NCBI GenBank assembly: GCA_017541465.1
Contig: JAFXYZ010000064.1
Span: 1 to 64,000 of the forward strand
DNA from: a bacterium
GTDB taxonomy: Bacteria > Cyanobacteriota > Vampirovibrionia > Gastranaerophilales > Gastranaerophilaceae
Length of the DNA: 64,000 nucleotides
Reading direction: 5' to 3'
Shown here: positions 43,719-53,328 of the stretch, piece after piece
Layout of the letters: the number at the start of each line of letters is the position of its first letter
Position numbering within the stretch: position 1 is the stretch's first letter
The notes under the pieces: model-generated
What the model was told of the DNA's origin: nothing
The model's database searches: none
The model's input: only the letters and a program-made list of their open reading frames with translations
Translations under genes and position numbers: made by a program

Positions 43719-44156
43719 ATGAAAGCAGTTATTCAGAGAGTTAAATCCGCCTCGGTTACGATAGAGGGCAAAGTTTACAGCCAAATAAAAGAGGGCTGTC
43801 TGGTTCTTTTGGGAATTGACAAAGCGGATAAGACCGAAAATGCGGATAAGATAGCCGAAAAACTCGTTAACCTGAGAATTTTTGAAGATGACAAAGGGAA
43901 GATGTCAAAGTCGGTTAAGGATATTGATGGCGAGCTTTTGGTTGTTTCACAGTTCACTATCTGCGCTGATTTAAAGAAGGGTAACAGACCTTCGTTTGAC
44001 AATGCAATGCAGCCAGATGAAGCTGAAAAGCTGTATGAATATACCGTTGAACAGATTAAAAAGTTTGATGTGCCTGTCGAAACAGGTGTCTTTGGTGCGC
44101 ACATGGAGGTCAAACTCCTCAACAACGGCCCTGTGACGTTTGTTTTAGAAAGATAA
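43719..44156 (+). CDS. dtd: D-aminoacyl-tRNA deacylase Dtd
   Basis: A 145-residue enzyme that removes D-amino acids from mischarged tRNA. The cross-subunit motifs S-Q-F-T (near residue 79) and N-G-P-V-T (near 137) are both present, and the start M-K-A-V-I-Q-R-V is typical. Length is exactly that of the family. A single gene with its own promoter. Confidence 0.95.
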   Translation: MKAVIQRVKSASVTIEGKVYSQIKEGCLVLLGIDKADKTENADKIAEKLVNLRIFEDDKGKMSKSVKDIDGELLVVSQFTICADLKKGNRPSFDNAMQPDEAEKLYEYTVEQIKKFDVPVETGVFGAHMEVKLLNNGPVTFVLER

Positions 44157-44177
44157 ATTTAATGTAAAAAGCCCAAC

Positions 44178-44411
44178 CTATTTACTAAAAAATTTTTCAA
44201 CAGGTGTATTCAAGGCAAAAGAAATCTGGATTAATAGGGGCAGACCGGGTTTATCCTTGTTATTTTCAATACGATTTATAAATTCACGGGAACAATTAAC
44301 TTCTTCAGCCAGTTTTTCCTGTGAAATATTAGCTTTCTCTCTGTATATTTTTATGTTTGAACCAATATTTGTATAAATATTTTGTTCATATTTGGGAAAT
44401 TTGTCTTGCAT
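44178..44411 (-). CDS. XRE-family helix-turn-helix regulator 1
   Basis: A 77-residue Cro/C1-type DNA-binding protein. I-G-S-N-I-K-I-Y-R-E-K-A-N-I-S-Q-E-K-L-A-E-E, then C-S-R-E-F-I-N-R-I-E-N, covers helices 1-4 of the fold. It has no partner domain. It lies 27 bases downstream of a second, related regulator gene, so the two probably share a transcript. Confidence 0.88.
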   Translation of the reverse strand: MQDKFPKYEQNIYTNIGSNIKIYREKANISQEKLAEEVNCSREFINRIENNKDKPGLPLLIQISFALNTPVEKFFSK

Positions 44412-44438
44412 AAATTCAATTTTATAAGTAAATAACGG

Positions 44439-44663
44439 TTAAGACTCAAAATCGAATAATTTCTTTTCGGTAGTTTCTAAAACATCTGCTAATTTAAATA
44501 GTAATTTTGTGCTAATTCTTCTTTTAGCAGTTTCAAGTTTTGCCAGATGTTCTCTTGATATATCTAACAGTTCGGCAAGTTTGTTTTGAGAAAACCCTTT
44601 CTCTTTTCTTGCCTTTGCAATATTTTTACCAAGTTTAATCAGTTTTGTAGTCTCATTTGTCAT
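44439..44663 (-). CDS. XRE-family helix-turn-helix regulator 2
   Basis: A 74-residue Cro/C1-type protein. L-G-K-N-I-A-K-A-R-K-E-K-G-F-S-Q-N-K-L-A-E-L-L and D-I-S-R-E-H-L-A-K-L-E form the helix-turn-helix. It faces away from the HAD gene at 44718 across a 54-base space that contains promoter-like TATAAT, so it may repress itself and that gene. Confidence 0.88.
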   Translation of the reverse strand: MTNETTKLIKLGKNIAKARKEKGFSQNKLAELLDISREHLAKLETAKRRISTKLLFKLADVLETTEKKLFDFES

Positions 44664-44717
44664 ACTTTTATTTTCTGATATAATTTAATTAAAGTATGTA
44701 GTCTAAAAGAGAACAAA

Positions 44718-45056
44718 ATGAATAATTATAAAAAGAAAATACTTATAGATTTAGACGGAGTTTTAAACACTTATAACGGAAATTATGAGCCAGATAAAAT
44801 CCCTGAAATAAAAATAGGGGCGAAGGAATTTATTGAGGGGTTGAGCAAAAATTTTGACTTGTATCTTTTTACAACAAGAAACTCTGATTTATCAAAAAAG
44901 TGGCTGAGAGAAAATGAACTGAACAGTTATTTCAAAGATGTTACCAACATAAAAATTCCCGCATATCTTTATATAGATGACAGATGTATTTGTTTTAATG
45001 GTGATTTTGGAAAACTTTTATCTGAAATTAATAATTTTGAGGCATATTGGAAATAA
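44718..45056 (+). CDS. HAD-superfamily phosphatase-like protein
   Basis: A 112-residue mini-HAD protein. The first motif D-L-D-G-V-L-N near residue 11 has the nucleophile and acid/base Asp pair, T-T-R-N is motif II, and I-D-D-R near the end is motif IV. The lack of a cap domain puts it with small HADs acting on polynucleotide or protein phosphates. Divergent from two small regulators, whose function may be linked. Confidence 0.75.
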   Translation: MNNYKKKILIDLDGVLNTYNGNYEPDKIPEIKIGAKEFIEGLSKNFDLYLFTTRNSDLSKKWLRENELNSYFKDVTNIKIPAYLYIDDRCICFNGDFGKLLSEINNFEAYWK

Positions 45057-45072
45057 GATTATTTGGCAAAAA

Positions 45073-45798
45073 TTATCCTTTAACAAGCTCTTTAAACTTT
45101 TCTAAATCCTCTTTTGTATCTATTCCGACTGCCTTATAGTTCACAACTGCGGTTTTGATTTTCATACCGAAATATAGCGCCCTCAGTTGCTCTAAACTCT
45201 CCGTCTTTTCTATCATTGCCTGGGGCAGCTGCGCCATATCAAAAAGCGCCTTCCTTCTGTAGCCGTAAATCCCTATGTGTTTATAAAAAACCGCAATATC
45301 CGTCTTTCTCTCAAACGGAATTTTGGACCTTGAAAAATAAAGTGCATAGCCGTTTTTGTCAAACACGCACTTCACATTATTCGGGTTATCGATTTCATCT
45401 TTTTCCGCTTCCGCTACAAGAGTTGATATATCTGCGTTACTGTCGTTTTTAAGGAGCTGAATGACCGTTTCCACGCACTCAGGGTTTATCATCGGCTCAT
45501 CACCCTGCAAATTGACTATAATATCAAAATCGCTGTGTCTCTTTGCAACCTCGCAAATCCTGTCGCTTCCACATTTATGCTCGGTCGAGGTCATTTCAAC
45601 CTCTGCATTAAAAGACTTTGCACAGTCGTAAATTCTCCGGTCGTCTGTTGCGATAATAACTTCATCTGCTGATTTAACCGATTTTGCGCGCTCCCAAACC
45701 CACTGAATAATAGGTTTGCCGTTTACTTCAATAAGCGGTTTACCTTCTAATCTGCTCGAGCCGTATCTTGCCGGAATTATTATTGCAGTTTTTCCCAT
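45073..45798 (-). CDS. kdsB: 3-deoxy-manno-octulosonate cytidylyltransferase KdsB
   Basis: A 241-residue CMP-KDO synthetase: I-I-P-A-R-Y-G-S-S-R-L-E-G-K-P-L nucleotide loop, N-L-Q-G-D-E-P-M-I and H-I-G-I-Y-G-Y-R motifs are all present. It activates KDO for lipid A-core synthesis, good evidence for an LPS outer membrane. Its ATG abuts the prmA stop, and it is the last gene of the minus-strand set. Confidence 0.95.
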   Translation of the reverse strand: MGKTAIIIPARYGSSRLEGKPLIEVNGKPIIQWVWERAKSVKSADEVIIATDDRRIYDCAKSFNAEVEMTSTEHKCGSDRICEVAKRHSDFDIIVNLQGDEPMINPECVETVIQLLKNDSNADISTLVAEAEKDEIDNPNNVKCVFDKNGYALYFSRSKIPFERKTDIAVFYKHIGIYGYRRKALFDMAQLPQAMIEKTESLEQLRALYFGMKIKTAVVNYKAVGIDTKEDLEKFKELVKG

Positions 45799-46718
45799 TA
45801 TTCCTCCTTTTTAACGACTATTGCGAGCCAGTCGCCCAAAGTCATTGTTTCTAAAACCTTCAAAGAATTTCGTTCTATCGCTTCAAATACAACCCCCTCT
45901 TTGCCCTTCAAAATACCGCTCAGAACGATAAAGCCGTTTTCTTTTGTTATTCTTTTGAGGTCAGGCATGATTTGAGCGAGAACATTGTGCAAAATATTCG
46001 CCAGAACAAAGTCGTATTTTCCGCTTTCAAGAATTGAGATGTCTGAAGTTTTAAAGATAATATCATCAATACTGTTGATTTTGGCGTTTTCCTTTGCGGT
46101 TTCCTCGACTGTTTCATCGGTATCCACCCCGACCGCCGTTTTTGCGCCTAATTTTTTAGCGCAGATAGCCAAAATCCCCGAGCCTGTCCCGATGTCGGCA
46201 ACGTCAGAATTTTTTTGCATATATTTTTCTTCTGCTCTGACGCATAACTGCGTTGTCGGGTGAGTGCCCGTTCCAAAAGCATTCCCGGGATCTAAATTAA
46301 TTATTATTTCGTTATTGTTTTGTTCGTACTCTTCCCAGGTCGGACAAATAACTATTTTATCCGAAATCTTTAAAGGTTTCCAAAACGATTTCCAGGTCTT
46401 TGACCAGTCTTCGTTTTCAACTTTTTTAATACTGATTTCCCAATCGTTGTCAGACTTTTCAATAAGTCCGCATTCTTCAAAAATCTGCTTTTTCTCTTTT
46501 AATAAGGCTTTCACCTCATCAAGATTAAGACAGTCTTCCTGAATATAGGCTTTTATGGTTTCATCAGTCAGGATACACTCTAAATCTTTGAATTTTTGGT
46601 AGCTTGTAACGATTCCCTCCGTATTAAAATTATCCCTTATGATTTCGCACACGATGTCCGAAACCTCGGAGGGAACTTTGACAGAGAGTTCAAAATAAGT
46701 TTTTTCCCTTAACTGCAA
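45798..46718 (-). CDS. prmA: Ribosomal protein L11 methyltransferase PrmA
   Basis: A 306-residue SAM-dependent methyltransferase that trimethylates L11. The N-terminal substrate domain is followed by D-P-G-N-A-F-G-T-G-T-H-P-T-T, the SAM loop D-I-G-T-G-S-G-I-L and L-A-N-I-L (N-P-P-Y-type) catalytic loop. It overlaps accA by ten bases. Complete in length. Confidence 0.92.
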   Translation of the reverse strand: MQLREKTYFELSVKVPSEVSDIVCEIIRDNFNTEGIVTSYQKFKDLECILTDETIKAYIQEDCLNLDEVKALLKEKKQIFEECGLIEKSDNDWEISIKKVENEDWSKTWKSFWKPLKISDKIVICPTWEEYEQNNNEIIINLDPGNAFGTGTHPTTQLCVRAEEKYMQKNSDVADIGTGSGILAICAKKLGAKTAVGVDTDETVEETAKENAKINSIDDIIFKTSDISILESGKYDFVLANILHNVLAQIMPDLKRITKENGFIVLSGILKGKEGVVFEAIERNSLKVLETMTLGDWLAIVVKKEE

Positions 46719-47659
46719 AAAGCACCCATCCTTCTGAATTTGTCGTATCTTGAAGCCTTTAATTCTTCTTTTGAGAGTTTCTTGAGTCTTTTTATCTCAC
46801 CCAAAACAGCTGTTTTCAGGTTATCAGCCATTTCCTGCGGGTTATGATGTGCGCCGCCAAGAGGTTCTTTTACTATACCGTCAATGAGTTTAAACTCTAA
46901 CAAATCTTTTGCGGTTATTTTGAGCGCCTCTGCGGCTTTTGATGCGAGGTTAGCATCTCTGAAGAGTATTGAAGCGCAGCCTTCAGGCGAAATAACAGTA
47001 TAATATGCGTGTTCGAGCATAAGCACACTGTTCGCGACGGCAAGTCCCAAAGCACCGCCTGAACATCCCTCACCTGTTATGACAGCAACGATAGGAACTT
47101 CGAGTTTTGACATTTCTCTTAAATTCTCAGCAATAGCAATACCCTGCCCGATTTCCTCCGCCTTAATTCCGGGATATGCGCCCGGGGTGTCAATAAGGGT
47201 AACTATCGGAAGGTTAAACTTGTTTGCGTGGTAGAAAAGTCTCAGCGCCTTCATATATCCCTGGGGCTGAGGCATACCGAAGTTATAAACAAGGTTTTCT
47301 TTTGTGTTTTTGCCCTTCTGAGTACCGACAACAACGACTTTTTCATCGCCTATCTGCGCTATTCCGCCGATAATGGCTCTGTCGTCCGTTCCGTGTCTGT
47401 CGCCGTGGAGTTCGATAAAATCGGTTGTCATCATCTCCATATAGTCGAGAAAATTAGGTCTGTCCGAGTGACGGGCTATCAAAATCTTTTCGTTCGGCGT
47501 TAAATTAGCATAGAGTTCCTGCTTAAAATTTTCTGCCTGTTTTTCAAAATTCTGAATTTCTTTGCTCATATCGACTCCCGATGATTCGCTCAGCTGTTTT
47601 AGTTCGTCAATCTTTGACTGTATATCATAAAGTGGTTTTTCAAATTCCAAAATTGTCAT
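46709..47659 (-). CDS. accA: Acetyl-CoA carboxylase carboxyltransferase subunit alpha
   Basis: A 316-residue crotonase-fold protein that carries the carboxybiotin side of malonyl-CoA synthesis. L-H-G-D-R-H-G-T-D-D-R-A-I-I-G-G, I-D-T-P-G-A-Y-P-G and G-E-G-C-S-G-G-A-L-G form the active site. The C-terminus ends in F-R-R-M-G-A-F. It is ten bases after accD on the same strand, as expected for subunits of one complex. Confidence 0.95.
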   Translation of the reverse strand: MTILEFEKPLYDIQSKIDELKQLSESSGVDMSKEIQNFEKQAENFKQELYANLTPNEKILIARHSDRPNFLDYMEMMTTDFIELHGDRHGTDDRAIIGGIAQIGDEKVVVVGTQKGKNTKENLVYNFGMPQPQGYMKALRLFYHANKFNLPIVTLIDTPGAYPGIKAEEIGQGIAIAENLREMSKLEVPIVAVITGEGCSGGALGLAVANSVLMLEHAYYTVISPEGCASILFRDANLASKAAEALKITAKDLLEFKLIDGIVKEPLGGAHHNPQEMADNLKTAVLGEIKRLKKLSKEELKASRYDKFRRMGAFCS

Positions 47660-47669
47660 TTTTGTTATC

Positions 47670-48533
47670 CTATTTGGTATGTAGTCTTATTATGTCGGAT
47701 ATATTCTTTTTTAAATCTTTTCTTTCGGAGATTAAATCGACCTGACCATAGTTCATAAGGTAGTTTGCGGTCTGGAAGTCTGCAGGCAGGCTTTGCCTTA
47801 TTGTCTGTTCGATAACTCTTCTGCCTGCAAAACCTATTCTTGCATCTTTTTCGGCAATAATAATATCTCCGAGTGTCGCAAAACTTGCGGTAACACCTCC
47901 AAATGTCGGCTCGGTCAAAACGGTTATATAAAGAATTTTGGCTTCATCGAGCTTACCGACAGCGCAGGAGGTCTTTGCCATCTGCATTAAACTCAAAGCG
48001 CTTTCCTGCATTCTCGCTCCGCCAGAGGCTGTTACGCAGATCATCGGAATATTGCGCTTTACGGCTTCTTCCATAGCCAAAGTAACTTTTTCACCGACCA
48101 CACTGCCCATTGAACCGCCCATAAAGTCAAAGTCCATAACGGCAAGAGAAACTTCATATCCGTTAATCTTACCGACACCCGTAATGACGGCTTCATTGAG
48201 TCCTGTCTTTGCTTTTGCCTTGTCGATTTTAGAGGTATAATTCTCTGTATCAACAAAATCAAGCGGGTTTGTTGTCTGAATGTTGTTGAAAAGTTCTTTA
48301 AATGTTCCCTCATCAACGAGTTCGCGGATTCTTTCCCGCGCGTTTATTCTGAAATGATAACCGCACTTCGGGCAAACGTGCATATTTTCTTCAACATCTT
48401 TTCTCAAAAGCTGAGAATTACAACCAAAACACTTTAGCCAGAGTTTTGAAATGTTATCGTCAATTTGCGTTTCCGTGCTTCTTCTTGCTATCTGGGATTC
48501 TTTTCTTGTCTGAAACCAATCTGTTAGTGTCAT
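47670..48533 (-). CDS. accD: Acetyl-CoA carboxylase carboxyltransferase subunit beta
   Basis: A 287-residue partner of AccA. The C4 zinc ribbon (C-F-G-C then C-P-K-C) is at residues ~36-58, followed by the crotonase core with T-A-S-G-G-A-R-M-Q-E and P-T-F-G-G-V-T-A-S-F. Length is normal. It heads the accD-accA-prmA-kdsB unit, 80 bases after argS; a TGTATAAT box lies about 48 bases upstream of its start. Confidence 0.95.
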   Translation of the reverse strand: MTLTDWFQTRKESQIARRSTETQIDDNISKLWLKCFGCNSQLLRKDVEENMHVCPKCGYHFRINARERIRELVDEGTFKELFNNIQTTNPLDFVDTENYTSKIDKAKAKTGLNEAVITGVGKINGYEVSLAVMDFDFMGGSMGSVVGEKVTLAMEEAVKRNIPMICVTASGGARMQESALSLMQMAKTSCAVGKLDEAKILYITVLTEPTFGGVTASFATLGDIIIAEKDARIGFAGRRVIEQTIRQSLPADFQTANYLMNYGQVDLISERKDLKKNISDIIRLHTK

Positions 48534-48613
48534 ATATTTCTATACCCCTAATCTGTTGTCTGTTTTGACATTGTCTCTAACATTATACACTAAAAATAAT
48601 CTTCGGCAACTTG

Positions 48614-50380
48614 CTACATCCTCTCGGGCGCACTTACTCCGATTAAATTGAGTGCATTTTCAAGTACGATGATGGAAGCCTCGACGAGCGATAATCTTGC
48701 GTTCATGAGGTTTTTGTCATCAACAATTATGCGCGAATTTGTATAAAACTGGTGGAAAATTGCCCCGAGTTCCTGTAAATACTTTGTGATGAGGTAGGGG
48801 GCTCTGTTCTGGGCACTGCTCAATACTGCAGATTTGAACTCTTCCAGTTTCAAAATGAGTTTTTTTGTTGAGTCCTGAGCCTTCTCATCGTCTGTATTCC
48901 AGATAATATTTAATTTATCGGTTGTTGTCTGAGAAAGAATATTGTTTAATTCTTCTTTTGAATAAATCGGCTCTTTTTCGGTTTTATTAACCGTATCAAC
49001 AGTTTTTTCGGTAACGTTTCTCAAAATCGAGCAGGCTCTTGCGTGGGCATACTGAACATAGAAAACAGGGTTTTCATCAGTCTTTGATTTTGCAAGTTCA
49101 ATATCAAAATCAAGCGTAGTGTCGATATTTCTCATTATCATCCAGTATCTTGTTGCATCAACACCGACTTCCTCGATTAAATCGTCAAGAGTAATCATTT
49201 TGGTTCTCTTACCCATTCTGACCTGTTCACCTTTGATAACAAGGTTTACAAGTTGCCCGAGTAAAACCTCCATACAGTCGGGGTTATAGCCGAAGGCAGA
49301 GATTGAAGCCCTCATCCTCGGGATATATCCGTGGTGGTCAGCACCCCAAATATTAATCATTCGGTCAAACCCTCTCTGGAGTTTGTCATAGTGGTATGCT
49401 ATATCTGCGGTTAAATAGGTGTAGTTTCCGTCAGACTTGATGATTACTCTGTCGCTGTCATCTTCGCCAAATTTTGTCGAGGCAAACCAGAGAGCGTCTT
49501 CTTTTTCGTATAAATATCCGAGTTCTTTTAAAGTTTCCAGCGCTTTTTTGACCTTTCCGCTCTGGTGGAGAGAGAGCTCGCTGTAGAAATTATCAAAATG
49601 AACATTGAAGTTCTTCAAAAGCTCCTGCTGAAGAGAGAGCATTTTAAGTCTTGCGTATTCACACAAAACCTTTAAATTCTCGTCGCTTAATTCTTTTGTC
49701 AGCGCCTGCGCGATTTCGCTCTTTTCCTTCACAAACTCTTTTGCGATAGGGATTAAATAGTCGCCCGAATAATAGTTTTTAGCCTCTTCTTCATCTGTCG
49801 GGAAGGAAACATTTTGCCCTAGCTCCTGCAGAACCCTTATATAAAGTGATTTGCCAAGTTTTTGAATTTGGCTTCCCGCGTCATTTATATAAAATTCCTG
49901 ATATAAATTATACCCGGAGAACTTCATGACGTTAGCGAGAGCACTGCCCATAGCAGCCCAGCGCCCGTGCCCTATATGAAACGGACCAGTCGGGTTTGCG
50001 CTGACGTATTCGAGAATAACCTTTTCGCCGTTCCCGAAATTATTTCTGCCGTAATTTTCTTTTGAATTAAGAATTTCGATGATAGTTTTATTCAAAAGCT
50101 CTTTGCTTGGTCTAAAATTTATAAACCCCTGAACAGTATTGACCTCAAAATCTGTGTTGTCGATTTTTTCGGCGATATTTTGTGCAATAACGGCGGGCGA
50201 AAGACGTGCAAACTTAGAGAGAGAGGAAACATTGACCGCAAAATCACCAAACTCTGAGTTTTTGGGAATTTCAACAGAGATGTGAAACGCGTTTTCCTTT
50301 GTCATTTGCCCTAAAACATTGTTTTCAAGCGCTTTTTCTATCGCCTCAATCGTTTTATTATAAAAATATTTCTTTAACAT
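48614..50380 (-). CDS. argS: Arginyl-tRNA synthetase
   Basis: A 588-residue class I synthetase. Seen: the N-terminal Add-1 domain, S-A-N-P-T-G-P-F-H-I-G-H-G-R (HIGH-type motif), the W-G-A-D-H-H-G-Y core, and a C-terminal anticodon-binding domain ending in G-V-S-A-P-E-R-M. A G-K-R-T-K-M block stands in place of KMSKS, as is common in ArgRS. A TATAAT box and an AAGGAAG ribosome site precede the ATG. Confidence 0.95.
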   Translation of the reverse strand: MLKKYFYNKTIEAIEKALENNVLGQMTKENAFHISVEIPKNSEFGDFAVNVSSLSKFARLSPAVIAQNIAEKIDNTDFEVNTVQGFINFRPSKELLNKTIIEILNSKENYGRNNFGNGEKVILEYVSANPTGPFHIGHGRWAAMGSALANVMKFSGYNLYQEFYINDAGSQIQKLGKSLYIRVLQELGQNVSFPTDEEEAKNYYSGDYLIPIAKEFVKEKSEIAQALTKELSDENLKVLCEYARLKMLSLQQELLKNFNVHFDNFYSELSLHQSGKVKKALETLKELGYLYEKEDALWFASTKFGEDDSDRVIIKSDGNYTYLTADIAYHYDKLQRGFDRMINIWGADHHGYIPRMRASISAFGYNPDCMEVLLGQLVNLVIKGEQVRMGKRTKMITLDDLIEEVGVDATRYWMIMRNIDTTLDFDIELAKSKTDENPVFYVQYAHARACSILRNVTEKTVDTVNKTEKEPIYSKEELNNILSQTTTDKLNIIWNTDDEKAQDSTKKLILKLEEFKSAVLSSAQNRAPYLITKYLQELGAIFHQFYTNSRIIVDDKNLMNARLSLVEASIIVLENALNLIGVSAPERM

Positions 50381-50545
50381 AATTCTTCCTTGTTTTTGTT
50401 TTGATTATACCAAAAACAAAAGGAAAATAGGTTTATTTTAGCGATTCTTTATATAATTTGATTATTCTGAAAAAAAATTACTTTTTTACTTATCATACTT
50501 ATGATAACATTAGTGTTATTAATATAGGGCATTGGATAATAATTG

Positions 50546-52387
50546 ATGGTTGGCAATAATAAAAAATTGCTTGTAGATACAATAAATGTTTATTTTTCTT
50601 CTGATAAACATTATTTTTTACAATGTATTACCGCAATTACTTCAATGTTTATAAATCATAAGACGGAGGAAAGGTTATCCGTTCATATACTGACTTGTGA
50701 TTTAGGTGAAAAAGAAAATAAAATTGCCCAAAATCTTGCAAAAAAATATAATGCCGAAATTGAATTTATTTATATTAATCAGGAAGATTTTGAAATTTAT
50801 ACTCAAAATCAGAATATGCAATATCTTTCAATAAATACTTTTTTCAGATTTCATATTCTTTCTCTTGTTCCTCAGGAAATAAAAAAAGTTATTTATCTTG
50901 ATTGTGATTTGGTTGTTGCAGGGGAAATATCCGAATTATATAACCAAGATATTGAAAACTATTGTGCAGGTGTTATTGAAGATAAAATGGCATATGAACA
51001 AATCGGCATTCTGGGATTAAAAAATGAAAAATATTTCAACGCAGGCGTTCTCCTTTTAAATCTTGGAGAAATTAGAAAAACCAAGTTTGAAGAAGATGTG
51101 ATTGATTATTTCAATAAAAATAAGAGGTTTTTAAAATATCATGATCAGGATATTCTGAATGCTATATGGGATTGCAGGGTTAAATTTCTTGATGAAAGAT
51201 TTAATGCTCAGAGTTATTCCTTTCAGAGAATGAAACAAAGGTATAAAAAAGCAGGGGTAAAGAGAATAAAAAATCCCGTAATAATCCATTATACAGGGGA
51301 AATAAAGCCATGGCACATTTACTGTAAACATATAAAAGTATCCGAATGGCTGAAATATCAGCAAATGACAGAATATAAGTTAAATAAATTTGAGTTATTC
51401 CTCTTCTTTTTAAAACGTACTTTATCAAAAATTTTCTATGTTCATAAATTAATTTCTCTAACTTATATATATCTTTTTGGAATAAAACTAAAAGTAATCA
51501 GCCATAAAAAAATCAATAAAATCAATCCAAAGATTGCAGATACGAATGAAAAAGTTTCAGTCATCATTCCCTGTTATAATCAGGGGAAATATGTTGAAGA
51601 AGCAATTAACTCTGTTTTGGCTCAAACCTATAAGAATATTGAAATTGTTTGTGTAAATGACAGTTCAACGGATAATAGTTCTGAGATTATTAAATCAGTT
51701 GCAGAAAAACACAGCAATATTGTATGTCTTGATAATAAAGAAAACAGGGGAGTCATTTATTCCCGTAATTTGGCAATAATGTCCTCAGACGGTGAATATA
51801 TTCTTCCGTTGGATGCTGATGATACCATAGAACCGACATATATTGAAAAAGCGGTTAAAATTTTGGCGGCAAATCCAAGTATAGGAATTGTATATTGTAA
51901 ATTAAGAGAATTTGGAGATAAAGAACAATTTGTTGAAATAACACCGTTTGATAAATCGAATTTCTTGTATGATAACTGTATTTTTAATTCTGCACTCTTC
52001 AGAAAATCTGATTTTCTTCAGGTTGGAAAATATAAAGATTATATGTATGAAGGCTGGGAAGATTATGATTTGTGGCTGTCTTTTGTTGCGCAAGGGTTTG
52101 ATGTTTACCGGATTGAAGAACCATTATTTAATTACCGGAAATTTGCAAAAGGTACAAGATCTGAATATGCAAGAAAATATAAGAAAAAAATATTAAAGCA
52201 AATAATAAAAAATCATATTGATTTATATTTAGAGGATGAACAGTTTTTGGACAGATTGTTTTCGCTTAACAGGAAAAAGTATAAAAAATACAAAAGACTG
52301 TTCAATGTCTTTTTACCAATTATTATAATTGAATCTCTCTTATTAATTATTATCTTTATATATTGGCTGCAAAATGCAAAAAGTTAG
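50546..52387 (+). CDS. Two-domain glycosyltransferase (GT8 fused to GT2)
   Basis: A 613-residue protein starting at ATG 50546 (an in-frame TTG just before it is less likely). Residues 1-275 are a GT8 domain: Y-F-S-S-D, L-D-C-D-L metal site, F-N-A-G-V-L-L-L-N, H-D-Q-D and I-H-Y-T-G. Residues ~330-550 are a GT2 domain: S-V-I-I-P-C-Y-N-Q-G, N-D-S-S-T-D, L-D-A-D-D and W-E-D-Y-D. A hydrophobic helix (L-L-L-I-I-I-F-I-Y-W) ends the protein and could tether it to the membrane. Very AT-rich compared with its neighbours. It likely adds two sugars to a surface glycan. Confidence 0.85.
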   Translation: MVGNNKKLLVDTINVYFSSDKHYFLQCITAITSMFINHKTEERLSVHILTCDLGEKENKIAQNLAKKYNAEIEFIYINQEDFEIYTQNQNMQYLSINTFFRFHILSLVPQEIKKVIYLDCDLVVAGEISELYNQDIENYCAGVIEDKMAYEQIGILGLKNEKYFNAGVLLLNLGEIRKTKFEEDVIDYFNKNKRFLKYHDQDILNAIWDCRVKFLDERFNAQSYSFQRMKQRYKKAGVKRIKNPVIIHYTGEIKPWHIYCKHIKVSEWLKYQQMTEYKLNKFELFLFFLKRTLSKIFYVHKLISLTYIYLFGIKLKVISHKKINKINPKIADTNEKVSVIIPCYNQGKYVEEAINSVLAQTYKNIEIVCVNDSSTDNSSEIIKSVAEKHSNIVCLDNKENRGVIYSRNLAIMSSDGEYILPLDADDTIEPTYIEKAVKILAANPSIGIVYCKLREFGDKEQFVEITPFDKSNFLYDNCIFNSALFRKSDFLQVGKYKDYMYEGWEDYDLWLSFVAQGFDVYRIEEPLFNYRKFAKGTRSEYARKYKKKILKQIIKNHIDLYLEDEQFLDRLFSLNRKKYKKYKRLFNVFLPIIIIESLLLIIIFIYWLQNAKS

Positions 52388-53234
52388 TATTATTTTACCT
52401 ACTTATAACGGCGAACGATTTATAAAAGAGTCTGTTGAAAGTGTTTTAAATCAAACATATACCGATTGGGAACTAATTATAGTTAATGATTGTTCAACAG
52501 ATAAAACTTTAAATATTATAAATGAATATAAAACAGACAGCAGAATAAAGATAATTTCAAACAAGAGTAATTTAAAACTGCCTGCAAGTTTAAATATAGG
52601 CTTTAGTGAAGCTAAAGGTGATTATTATACCTGGACATCGGATGATAATATGTATAAGCCCGAAGCTATAGAAAAAATGACAGAATATCTTAATAAAAAT
52701 CCTGCTTGTGATTTGGTTTCTTATAATTTTGATTTTATCTCAGAAAACGGAACTTTTGAAAATCAGTTTACCGATTTTGTATTTAATCGCACGATGTTGC
52801 AGTTAACCAAACAATGTAATGTGGGTGCCTGCTTTATGTACAGAAAGGAAATTGCAGACAACATCGGTAAGTATGATGAAAACATGTATTGTGTAGAGGA
52901 TTATGATTATTGGTGCAGAATAGCATTAAAAGGAAATATTCATTATATCAGTGAAAATTTATACAAATATAGAAAAACTTCTGATAGTCTGACTGCAACA
53001 AAACAAGAAATGATATACAGGAAAACTATGAATGTTCGTTTTAAATATCTTCTGCCTATTATGAATAAATTAGAATTATCAGATAAAGAAAAAATAAAAA
53101 CAATATTAGAGTATTACTGTGATAATAATAATCCAAAATGGATTGAAATAGCACGCAGTATAAATAATAGCCTTACTCTGAAATATCAGTGCAAATATAT
53201 GTTAAAAAAAATTTTTAATGGCTTTTTACCCTAA
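52374..53234 (+). CDS. GT2-family glycosyltransferase
   Basis: A 286-residue inverting glycosyltransferase. S-I-I-L-P-T-Y-N-G-E, N-D-C-S-T-D, T-S-D-D-N (the D-X-D analogue) and V-E-D-Y-D-Y-W-C-R are in GT-A order. It overlaps the fused glycosyltransferase by 14 bases and shares its high A+T, so both were probably gained together. There is no membrane helix. Surface polysaccharide or glycoprotein synthesis is likely. Confidence 0.87.
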   Translation: MQKVSIILPTYNGERFIKESVESVLNQTYTDWELIIVNDCSTDKTLNIINEYKTDSRIKIISNKSNLKLPASLNIGFSEAKGDYYTWTSDDNMYKPEAIEKMTEYLNKNPACDLVSYNFDFISENGTFENQFTDFVFNRTMLQLTKQCNVGACFMYRKEIADNIGKYDENMYCVEDYDYWCRIALKGNIHYISENLYKYRKTSDSLTATKQEMIYRKTMNVRFKYLLPIMNKLELSDKEKIKTILEYYCDNNNPKWIEIARSINNSLTLKYQCKYMLKKIFNGFLP

Positions 53235-53283
53235 GATATAACGGATAATCAGAACGGTTTTATCTCAATCAATATAATAAAAA

Positions 53284-53311
53284 AACAGCCACAGAAGGGC
53301 TGCTTTTTTAG
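53284..53311. terminator. Bidirectional terminator between GT2 and the 49-residue gene
   Basis: CAGCC pairs with GGCTG across ACAGAAG, with A6 on the left and T7 on the right. Serves both converging genes. Confidence 0.8.
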
Positions 53312-53328
53312 TCAGTTATTCGTGTTTA

